64,000 bases of DNA from Hyunsoonleella flava. GTDB taxonomy: Bacteria > Bacteroidota > Bacteroidia > Flavobacteriales > Flavobacteriaceae. A model generated the notes under the pieces. That model was given only the letters and a program-made list of their open reading frames with translations, did not search any database and was not told where the DNA came from. Within the stretch, counting starts at the first letter, position 1. Every line of letters begins with the position of its first letter. Below, in pieces: positions 8,955 to 16,665 of this stretch. The DNA is taken from assembly GCF_004310325.1 (NCBI RefSeq), contig NZ_SIRT01000008.1, positions 62,001 to 126,000 of the forward strand. The letters are read 5' to 3'. Position numbers and translations under genes: made by a program.

Positions 8955-8990
8955 AAGCCAAGTAGTTTATAAACTATTTGGCTTTTTTGT
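8955..8990 (+). terminator. Strong intrinsic terminator
   Basis: Long stem AAGCCAAGTAGTTTA/TAAACTATTTGGCTT (8955-8983) with one internal mismatch and almost no loop, followed by a T-run. It ends the lyase/FN3 lipoprotein transcript. Confidence 0.8.
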
Positions 8991-9007
8991 TTTATTAAAA
9001 TAACAAT

Positions 9008-9053
9008 ACAGTAAAGAGCAGGATGATTATCATTTTTTTATGTGGTAGATTTA
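9008..9053 (+). promoter_or_regulatory. ACAGGAT repeat promoter (site d)
   Basis: Half-sites ACAGTAA (9008-9014) and GCAGGAT (9018-9024), exactly 21 bases, then TAGATTTA (9046-9053; five of six fixed positions). The distance to the ATG at 9081 is 27 bases, as at the other sites; to the ATG at 9069 it is only 15, so 9081 is the more likely start. Confidence 0.6.
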
Positions 9054-9080
9054 AGAGATTAAAATTTTATGAATAATCTC

Positions 9081-11270
9081 ATGAGAAAAAAACCTTTTAG
9101 GGTATATACCGTTCTCTGTTTGTGCTATTGTATTTTGTTTTTTACGTGTAGCAATAAGGAAAACTACATAAATGTTGTTACATTATCTGATACACCACAG
9201 GTTTCATTTGCTTTAAAAGATGTTGAGTCAGCTTTGGGTTCGCTCTATAGACGTATTGATGCTAAACAATCAGATAGAGCAGATATAGTTTTATCAATCA
9301 AAGATATTGATACTCTAAAACCTGAAGGCTTTAAAATCGATATCGCTAACAACAGGATAGAAGTTATTGGGCATGACAAAGCAGGACTAATGTATGGTGC
9401 TTTAGAGTTGGCAGAACAGATAAAGCTTTACGGTATTGATGATGTAAAACCTATGGTCAGAAATCCATATTTGGAAATACGTGGGCCAAAATTTAATATT
9501 CCCTTGGATGTAAGAACTCCCAGCTACACAGATGTAAGTGATGCGGCACAGTACAATATTCCCCACATGTGGGATTTTACATTTTGGAAGGACTACATAG
9601 ACACAATGGCCCGCTATCGCTATAATTATATTTCATTGTGGAATTTACATCCGTTTCCATCCTTAGTGAAAGTACCCGGTTATGAAGATGTCGCTCTTAA
9701 TGATGTACAACGTTCCACCGTAAAATGGAAGGAAAATTATAGTTTAATGGCGATTGGTTTTGATGCGCCTGAAATAATAAACAATGTTGAGGTTTTAAAA
9801 GCGATGACTATTGAAGAAAAGATTGAATTTTGGAAAAAGGTAATGGCCTATGGCAAAAGCAGAAACATTGACTTTCATTTTATCACTTGGAATATTTTTG
9901 ATTATGGAACCAAAGGTAAATATGGAATTACAGACGATAGAGACAATCCCATCACTACAGATTATTTCAGAAAAAGCATCAAGCAAATGTTTGTAACCTA
10001 TCCAGATTTGGCTGGAATTGGTTTAACCACAGGTGAAAACATGAAGGGCGCCAACCATAAAGAGCGTGAAGAATGGGCTTATGACACCTATGCCATGGGT
10101 ATTCTGGACGCTGCCAAAGAAATGCCCAATAGACAATTCAAATTTATACATAGACAACACCAATCTGGTGCAAGAGAAATTGCTGAAAAATTTAAAGCGG
10201 TAGTCGAGGCTGATAACATAGAGTTTTTATTCTGTTTTAAGTATGCGAAAGCCCATGTTTATAGTGCCACAAAACAACCTTTTCATGAAAATGCTAACTA
10301 TGTTGAGCAAATTAAAGGCATGAAAACCTTATGGGGCTTACGAAATGACGACACCTTTTATTTTAGATGGGGCGCTCCAGATTTTACTAGAGAGTTCATT
10401 AGTAACCTACCATATGATGACGTGGCGAAAGGCATTTACTTTGGTTCAGACCAATGGATTTGGGGACGCGATTTTTTAACTAAAAATCCTGAAACACCTA
10501 ACCAAATTGAAGTTTCTAAGCATTGGTATCAATGGTTATTGTGGGGTAGATTAAGTTACGATCCTACGATATCAAATAAACGTTTTAAAGCTATATTAAC
10601 AGACCGTTTCTCTGGAATTGATGCCGAAAAATTATTTTCTGCATGGCAAAATGCATCTATGGTGTATCCAATAACTACGGGGTTCCATTGGGGTAAATTA
10701 GATTTTCAATGGTATATTGAAGGGTGTAAGAGCCGTCCAAGTCAGGCAGGTAACGAAACAGGGTTTCATGATGTAAATCGTTTTATTTCTTTGGGCGTAC
10801 ATCCCAAATCAGGAAATCAATCCATACCTGATTATGTGAAGATGGTTTCCGAAGCTAAAACAACGACTTTAAAAACTCCTTTTGATGTGGTTAAAAAACT
10901 TCATGATGTTTCAGACAAGGCATTATTGGGTATTAAAGAAATGAAGGCAGGAGACGATAAGGAATTGCAATTCACTTTAAATGATATTGCCACACTTTCA
11001 TTTTTAGGAAAATATTATGCCTATAAAATTGAGGGTGCTACATATTTGGCCTTGTATAGAGCAACAAATAGTAAAGAAAACCAAAAGTTAGCAGTTGAAG
11101 CATTGGAGAAGGCCCTTGTATTTTGGAAAAAGTATACCGAAAAGGCCATGGCACAAAACCTTAATCCTTTATGGACCAATAGGGTGGGGATTGTGGACTG
11201 GAAACAGATAACTAGGTGGGTAGAGCAGGACATAGCAATTGTAAAAAACGAATCCAAAACTAAAATATGA
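9081..11270 (+). CDS. Putative glycoside hydrolase with GH67N-like N-terminal domain (alpha-glucuronidase-like)
   Basis: 729 residues from the ATG at 9081 (an ATG at 9069 is also in frame). The N-terminus is a lipoprotein-type signal (LFFTCSNKEN). Residues about 25-140 resemble the alpha/beta domain preceding the catalytic barrel in GH67, GH115 and GH20 enzymes (EGFKIDIANNRIEVIGHDKAG, then GLMYGALELAEQIKLYG). The following region reads like a TIM barrel (RYNYISLWNLHPFPS, IDFHFITWNIFDYGTKG, GIGLTTGENMKG, KGIYFGSDQWIWGRDF). The exact CAZy family is not clear to me; activity on a glucuronyl or other glycosidic bond is inferred from the N-terminal domain. It has its own repeat-type promoter and overlaps the next gene by four bases (ATGA), so both are translationally coupled. 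Confidence 0.55.
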   Translation: MRKKPFRVYTVLCLCYCILFFTCSNKENYINVVTLSDTPQVSFALKDVESALGSLYRRIDAKQSDRADIVLSIKDIDTLKPEGFKIDIANNRIEVIGHDKAGLMYGALELAEQIKLYGIDDVKPMVRNPYLEIRGPKFNIPLDVRTPSYTDVSDAAQYNIPHMWDFTFWKDYIDTMARYRYNYISLWNLHPFPSLVKVPGYEDVALNDVQRSTVKWKENYSLMAIGFDAPEIINNVEVLKAMTIEEKIEFWKKVMAYGKSRNIDFHFITWNIFDYGTKGKYGITDDRDNPITTDYFRKSIKQMFVTYPDLAGIGLTTGENMKGANHKEREEWAYDTYAMGILDAAKEMPNRQFKFIHRQHQSGAREIAEKFKAVVEADNIEFLFCFKYAKAHVYSATKQPFHENANYVEQIKGMKTLWGLRNDDTFYFRWGAPDFTREFISNLPYDDVAKGIYFGSDQWIWGRDFLTKNPETPNQIEVSKHWYQWLLWGRLSYDPTISNKRFKAILTDRFSGIDAEKLFSAWQNASMVYPITTGFHWGKLDFQWYIEGCKSRPSQAGNETGFHDVNRFISLGVHPKSGNQSIPDYVKMVSEAKTTTLKTPFDVVKKLHDVSDKALLGIKEMKAGDDKELQFTLNDIATLSFLGKYYAYKIEGATYLALYRATNSKENQKLAVEALEKALVFWKKYTEKAMAQNLNPLWTNRVGIVDWKQITRWVEQDIAIVKNESKTKI

Positions 11271-12754
11271 AATCGTATAAATTATTTTGTTTTCTATGTT
11301 TTTTTAGTGCGCTGGTATTTTGCCAATCTGAAAAACAACGGTTAATTATTCTAGCAGATATGGGTAATGAGCCAGATGAAGAACAACAAATGGCGCATAT
11401 GCTTATGTGTTCAAATGAGTTTGATTTGGAAGGTCTCATCGCAGTTTCTGGTAAATATTTGCACAGTAAGCATCGATTACCGGAGCGTCAGCGTCTATAT
11501 CCAGATCTATTTAAGAAACTTATAAACGGATATTCTAAAGTATTTAAAAACTTAAAGATTCATGGAAAAGGATGGCCTGAACCAGATTATTTATTGTCTA
11601 TAGTAGCCTCGGGGCAACCAGGGTACGGTATGGGAGATGTAGGTGAGGGTAAAAGTACATCAGGTTCAAGGTTGCTTATCAAGTCTTTTGAAAAAGAGGA
11701 CCCAAGATTAATTTATATTGTTGTAAACGCAGGCTCTAATACCTTGGCACAGGCACTAAATGACTATAAACGTACGCATACATCGACAGAGTTATTAAAG
11801 GTTTTAAAAAAAATTAGGGTGTTTGAAAACGGTGCGCAAGATAACGCTGGAGCTTGGATTTGTGCGAATTATCCAGAAATACACTGGATTCGCAGTAATT
11901 ATCAAACCTATGCATACGGAGGGCCAGCATGGGCTTGGGGAAAGTCAAATGATGAAGATAAAAAAGGTCCCCATGCATGGCAACCTTATTCCTATGATGC
12001 TACTGGACAACATCAATGGGCCTTAGAACATATAAAAAACCATGGAGCTTTAGGAGGGTTATTCCCTTTAAGAGAAACCCCAACAGGAAAATTAGTTTTT
12101 ATAGAAGGAGGCGGAACTATTCCTTGGATAGGTCTTTTACATCAAGGGCTATCAGATATTAGTCAACCGAGTTGGGGTGGCTGGAGTGGTAGATTTTCAA
12201 AAGAAAAAATTAAAAATGTAGCTTCAAGACATAAAGATGTTAATGCTGATGAACTCACTTATGGCGATTATTATCTATATACCGAAGTGTCTGATGAATG
12301 GGAAGATAAGGTGGCAGATACTACTTATAGCTCCATATATGTGCCAGTTTGGAGATGGCGACGGGCTTATTTTGAGGATTTTAAAAGTAGGATGGATTGG
12401 TGTATAAAGCCTTTTAAGGAAGCTAATCATCACCCCATAGCGTCCATAAACGGAGATGCAGATGAAAAAATTCACTATTTAAATGTTGAAGCAGGTGAAC
12501 AGGTGAAACTCGATGCATCAGCTTCTTCCGATCCTGATGATGATGTTTTAAGTTTTAATTGGTGGATTTATAATGAAGCAGGAACTTATCAAGATTCAAA
12601 TATTTTTCTAACTAATCCTTCCAATTCAATTATTGAGCTAACTATTCCTAAGGATGCTAAAGGTAAAACGATTCATTTGATTCTTGAGTTGGCAGACCAA
12701 AATGAGATATCTCGTTTATATGATTACCGTCGCATAGTTATTAATGTGCGCTAG
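11267..12754 (+). CDS. DUF1593 nucleoside-hydrolase-like secreted protein
   Basis: 495 residues with a signal peptide (about residues 1-19). The N-terminal two thirds match the DUF1593 family, related in fold to nucleoside hydrolases: LIILADMGNEPDEEQQMAHM carries the Asp-rich motif equivalent to the calcium-binding DxDxxxDD of nucleoside hydrolases, followed by LEGLIAVSG and IVVNAGSNTLAQAL. The last ~90 residues form an Ig-like domain (VKLDASASSDPDDDVLSFNW, the PKD/Ig-type pattern usual at the end of DUF1593 proteins). Members are found in polysaccharide loci, but I know of no firmly established substrate. Its start overlaps the stop of the GH67N-like gene, suggesting the two act together, perhaps on one oligosaccharide linkage. 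Confidence 0.75.
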   Translation: MKSYKLFCFLCFFSALVFCQSEKQRLIILADMGNEPDEEQQMAHMLMCSNEFDLEGLIAVSGKYLHSKHRLPERQRLYPDLFKKLINGYSKVFKNLKIHGKGWPEPDYLLSIVASGQPGYGMGDVGEGKSTSGSRLLIKSFEKEDPRLIYIVVNAGSNTLAQALNDYKRTHTSTELLKVLKKIRVFENGAQDNAGAWICANYPEIHWIRSNYQTYAYGGPAWAWGKSNDEDKKGPHAWQPYSYDATGQHQWALEHIKNHGALGGLFPLRETPTGKLVFIEGGGTIPWIGLLHQGLSDISQPSWGGWSGRFSKEKIKNVASRHKDVNADELTYGDYYLYTEVSDEWEDKVADTTYSSIYVPVWRWRRAYFEDFKSRMDWCIKPFKEANHHPIASINGDADEKIHYLNVEAGEQVKLDASASSDPDDDVLSFNWWIYNEAGTYQDSNIFLTNPSNSIIELTIPKDAKGKTIHLILELADQNEISRLYDYRRIVINVR

Positions 12755-12816
12755 GGTAAAACTAGATTAGATAAAAATAAATAAAATTATAATAAAAGTT
12801 AAAACTAGTGTAAAAG

Positions 12817-13632
12817 ATGATTAGAATAGTAAGTGTTTTTTTGCTGATAATCTTCTTGGTTTCTTGCAAGGATAACAAAGAACATATTGTATCGAAAGCT
12901 GAACATGAAGTGGATAAAAAAACAGAAATTAAGAATCCCAAATCGGATGTATTTTACCAATATTCCATTTGGTTTGCCTTTGTAAATAAGGTTTTTGATG
13001 GTGATTTGAAAGTTTCAGAACTCAAAACCAAAGGTGATATTGGTTTAGGGTCTTTTGATTATCTCGATGGCGAATTAGTTATGCTAGATGGTGTACCATA
13101 TCGAATAAGAGAAAACGGAGAAATAAGTGTTGGGCAAGATGAAGATGAAATTGTCTATGCTGATGCTACTTTTTTTAACGAGGATGGTGTTTTTCAAATA
13201 GAGGGTCCAGTAGATTATCCTTCGTTTCAGAACAAGCTGAATACCAAAATGGAATCTGAACATTATTTTTATGCCTACAGAGTGCCTGTAAAACTGGATT
13301 ATGTAAAACTTGGTGGAGTGCCAAAGGTTGAAAAACCATTTAAAGATGGGCTCGATGTGCTATTGCCTATACGCCCTGTTTTTGAAGCTGAAAATATAAG
13401 TGGCACTTTAGTTGGTTTTTATTGTCCTGAATATATTGGTAATATTAATGCTTTTGGTCATCATTTTCATTTTATCTCGGATGATCGCAAGTGGGGTGGA
13501 CATGTTATGGAATTTAAAACAACGCACGATATAGATGTGCCTTGGGACCAAAAGACAAGCTATGCATTTGATCTTCCAAAAAATAAAACATTTGAAGGCG
13601 TAAAATTGGATAGTGAGTTTCAGTATAATTAA
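12817..13632 (+). CDS. Acetolactate-decarboxylase-like lipoprotein
   Basis: 271 residues. Lipoprotein signal with the Cys at residue 17 (IIFLVSCKDN). The rest matches the alpha-acetolactate decarboxylase (BudA/AlsD) family: DIGLGSFDYLDGELVMLDG, then GTLVGFYCPEYIGNINAFGHH, then HFISDDRKWGGHVMEF. The zinc-binding pattern His-x-His...His is present as His216, His218 and His229, with the 11-residue spacing of the Bacillus enzyme. BudA normally makes acetoin from acetolactate in the cytoplasm or as an exported enzyme. A lipidated copy inside a polysaccharide locus is unusual and its substrate here is unknown; a keto-acid sugar product of the lyase pathway is one possibility. It lies 62 bases after the DUF1593 gene, probably in the same operon. 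Confidence 0.75.
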   Translation: MIRIVSVFLLIIFLVSCKDNKEHIVSKAEHEVDKKTEIKNPKSDVFYQYSIWFAFVNKVFDGDLKVSELKTKGDIGLGSFDYLDGELVMLDGVPYRIRENGEISVGQDEDEIVYADATFFNEDGVFQIEGPVDYPSFQNKLNTKMESEHYFYAYRVPVKLDYVKLGGVPKVEKPFKDGLDVLLPIRPVFEAENISGTLVGFYCPEYIGNINAFGHHFHFISDDRKWGGHVMEFKTTHDIDVPWDQKTSYAFDLPKNKTFEGVKLDSEFQYN

Positions 13633-13849
13633 ACCTTACTATACATAATTAGTCATTATAATTGAGCAGAATAGCTTTCCATAAAATGTGATGAACCATT
13701 ATTTTTATTGAGATTTTAGGGTTAAAGTTGTGGAAAAAGAACGTATTTTAGTCTAACTCGATTATATGAGGTTTTTCCTTATCAGATATTTTCCTAGAGG
13801 AGTATTGGTGTTGTGTCAATCGATTTTAATTAAAATTATCCATTCTCAA

Positions 13850-13895
13850 TCGAGATACAACAGGACAGTTTTATTTTTAGAAAATTGGAAATTGC
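13850..13895 (+). promoter_or_regulatory. Partial ACAGGAT promoter (site e)
   Basis: A good second half-site ACAGGAC (13860-13866) with a poor first half (TCGAGAT, 13850-13856) and no good -7 box at the usual 21-base distance (GAAATTGC, 13888-13895). The half-site ends about 64 bases upstream of the ATG at 13930, close to the distance seen elsewhere. Weaker than the other sites. Confidence 0.35.
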
Positions 13896-13929
13896 ATATC
13901 CATTCAATATCCTAGTTTTTCAGGTCATT

Positions 13930-16659
13930 ATGAAATGTCAACCTCTTATTTTTAAAATTTTACTGCTCACAATTTTTACAGGGTTATTTTCTTGTAACGA
14001 TGCTTCAGTGGAAAAACCCACGCATTTAACAATTTCGGAAGGATTCCATAATCCAGTAGGTTTTTATGATAAGCAGCCAACATTTTCATGGCAACTTCCC
14101 ATTTCAGAAGATATTAAAAGTCAATCGGCTTTTCAAATTGTAGTGGCTTCAAGTGCAGACATGTTGCCTCAAGAACCAGATTTATGGAATTCTAAGAAGC
14201 AAGAAAGCTCAAACTCTACTTTTGTAAAATATGAGGGAACTGAGTTACAGTCGCGTCAAAAAGTATACTGGCAGGTACGTTACTGGAATCAAGATGGAAA
14301 TGTTTCAGAATGGAGCGCTATCAATTCCTTTGAATTAGGTTTGTTAAAAAATAGTGATTGGCAAGCAAAATGGACTGGATTAGATACAGCAAAGGACAAT
14401 ATTAGAGGCGTTCGTAACTTCTTAATGCACAGGCCACAATATTTAAGAAAAGGATTTGAGTTGCCTTCAGATGTTGTTTCAGCAAGATTATACATTACAG
14501 CAAAAGGTGTTTTTGACGTGCATTTAAATGGAAAGGATGTGAGCAATGATGTTATGCCTCCGGGATGGACACCTTATAATCATCGTATTGAAATATTAAC
14601 TTATGATGTTACAGAACTTTTAAGAAAGGGAGAAAACGCTCTGGCAGTCGAGTTAGCTTCAGGCTGGCATTCTGGGAGAATAAGTAGAGGAAAGGCATTG
14701 TATAAAAAGTTCACTTCTCCAAAAATATTATGTCAGTTAGAAATTGTCCTAAAAGATGGTTCAAAACAAATTATTTTGTCAGATGAAACTTGGAAAGGAA
14801 CAACGAATGGTCCTATTCGATTAGCCAGCATCTATGATGGGGAAGTGTATGATGCGAACTTTGAAATGCCAAATTGGACAGCTACCAATTTTGATGATTC
14901 AACATGGGTTCAAACGGAAATAGAGCCAATAACAGATTCTGTAAAGTTAGAACCCAAAAGACATAACACAGTTAAAACGAAGACTACAATTGATAATGTA
15001 AAATTGGTTACTGCAAAAAACAATACGGCTATTTTTAACTTACAGCAAAATATAGTTGGAGTTCCAAGAGTAAAAGTACCTATGAAAAAAGGAGATACTT
15101 TAAAAATCCGTTTTTCTGAAATGTTATTAAATGATAATACATTTTATACAACTAATTATCGTTCAGCAAAATCAACCGATTTTTATATAGCTGCCACAGA
15201 TGGAATTATTGAATATACGCCAAAGTTTACGTTTCATGGGTTTCAATTTGTAGAGTTAAGTGGTTTTGATGATAACCAAAAACCAGATGCCAGTTGGGTG
15301 CAAGGTTTAGCGCAACATTCTGATTTTGATAAAAACGGAACGTTTACTTCCTCACATGATAAGCTAAATCAACTACAAAGTAATATTACTTGGGGATTAA
15401 GAGATAATTTCTTTGATATTCCAACCGATTGCCCGCAACGTGATGAACGATTAGGATGGACAGGCGATGCGCAAGTTATAGCGCCCACATCATTATTTAA
15501 TTACGGCACACATGCCTTTTGGACGGCTTGGTTACAAAGTTTAAGAGAAACACAAACGGAGCATGATGATGGCTTAGTGCCTTTTGTAGTGCCTGATGTA
15601 TTGCAACGAGATAATGCTAGTTCAGGTTGGGGAGATGCCAGTGTTATCATTCCTTGGGATATTTATAACATAACTGGTGATAAGACCGTACTTGAAGAAA
15701 GCTATAAATCTGCAAAAAAATGGGTGGGTTACTATCAAACTAAAGTGAAAGATAAACCATATATACCCAATATGCATTCTTTTGCTGACTGGTTACAGCC
15801 TTACCCAACTAAAGAAGGGAAAATAGGGAACAGAGGAGATACGCCCAAAGAGTTTATTAATACTGCTTTTTTTGCACATTCAACACATTTAGTATCTAAA
15901 ATAGCTGGTGTATTAGGAAATAAAGAAGATGAAAAAAAATATAAAGCTTTATATGGTTCTGTTGCTTCTGCTTTTGAAACTAAGTTTTTTGACAATAATG
16001 GTAAATATAAAGGTGAAAAACAAACACAAACAAGTTACTTGCTTGCCATATATTTTGATTTGCTACAACCAGAAACCAAAGCAAAAGCGCAACAACATTT
16101 ATTAGAAGAAATTAAAAAAGCAGACAATCATTTAGGAACTGGCTTTTTAGGAACGCCAATATTACCAAAAGTTTTGGATGCCATGGGCGAGATAGATTTG
16201 ATGTATGAAATCCTTTTTAAAGAAACCTATCCATCTTGGTTCTATTCCATAAATCAAGGAGCAACAACTATGTGGGAACGTTGGAATAGTTTTAGCAAAA
16301 AGGATGGTTACAACCCACAAAGTATGAATAGTTTAAATCACTATGCATACGGTGCTATTGGACAATGGATGTACGAACGAATTGCAGGAATTGCTGCTTT
16401 AGAACCAGGTTATAAAAAAATAAGAATTGCTCCCGTACCAAATACTAAGTACTTAACTTCGGCATCAGCCAGTGTAAATACACCTTACGGCAAAGCATCA
16501 TCTTCATGGGAAGTAAAGGACAATCTGTTTAATTTAGAGGTAATAATTCCTCCTAACACAACAGCTGAAATTTACCTTCCATATACTTCTGAAAACGAAG
16601 CTCAAAAACTAAAAAACGTAGGTACAGGCACCTATAAATTTCAAACGAAACTAAATTAA
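13930..16659 (+). CDS. GH78 alpha-L-rhamnosidase, lipoprotein (copy 1)
   Basis: 909 residues from the ATG at 13930. An upstream in-frame ATG at 13885 adds 15 residues without signal character, and the site-e half-site would lie only 18 bases before it. The lipobox is GLFSC. Domain order is that of bacterial GH78: N-terminal beta-sandwich domains (ARLYITAKGVFDVHLNGKDV, about 180-360), then the alpha/alpha-six barrel with DIPTDCPQRDERLGWTGDAQ. By comparison with known GH78 enzymes, Glu506 in the DER motif would be the general acid and Glu783 in TTMWERWNS the general base. A C-terminal beta domain follows. The enzyme removes non-reducing terminal alpha-L-rhamnose; ulvan oligosaccharides are the likely source. 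Six bases separate it from the second copy. Confidence 0.92.
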   Translation: MKCQPLIFKILLLTIFTGLFSCNDASVEKPTHLTISEGFHNPVGFYDKQPTFSWQLPISEDIKSQSAFQIVVASSADMLPQEPDLWNSKKQESSNSTFVKYEGTELQSRQKVYWQVRYWNQDGNVSEWSAINSFELGLLKNSDWQAKWTGLDTAKDNIRGVRNFLMHRPQYLRKGFELPSDVVSARLYITAKGVFDVHLNGKDVSNDVMPPGWTPYNHRIEILTYDVTELLRKGENALAVELASGWHSGRISRGKALYKKFTSPKILCQLEIVLKDGSKQIILSDETWKGTTNGPIRLASIYDGEVYDANFEMPNWTATNFDDSTWVQTEIEPITDSVKLEPKRHNTVKTKTTIDNVKLVTAKNNTAIFNLQQNIVGVPRVKVPMKKGDTLKIRFSEMLLNDNTFYTTNYRSAKSTDFYIAATDGIIEYTPKFTFHGFQFVELSGFDDNQKPDASWVQGLAQHSDFDKNGTFTSSHDKLNQLQSNITWGLRDNFFDIPTDCPQRDERLGWTGDAQVIAPTSLFNYGTHAFWTAWLQSLRETQTEHDDGLVPFVVPDVLQRDNASSGWGDASVIIPWDIYNITGDKTVLEESYKSAKKWVGYYQTKVKDKPYIPNMHSFADWLQPYPTKEGKIGNRGDTPKEFINTAFFAHSTHLVSKIAGVLGNKEDEKKYKALYGSVASAFETKFFDNNGKYKGEKQTQTSYLLAIYFDLLQPETKAKAQQHLLEEIKKADNHLGTGFLGTPILPKVLDAMGEIDLMYEILFKETYPSWFYSINQGATTMWERWNSFSKKDGYNPQSMNSLNHYAYGAIGQWMYERIAGIAALEPGYKKIRIAPVPNTKYLTSASASVNTPYGKASSSWEVKDNLFNLEVIIPPNTTAEIYLPYTSENEAQKLKNVGTGTYKFQTKLN

Positions 16660-16665
16660 AATCTA

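Noticed and set aside
13885-13929. Upstream ATG for the first GH78 gene
   Set aside because: The extra 15 residues do not look like part of a signal peptide, while the ATG at 13930 begins a clean lipoprotein signal at the normal distance from the half-site.
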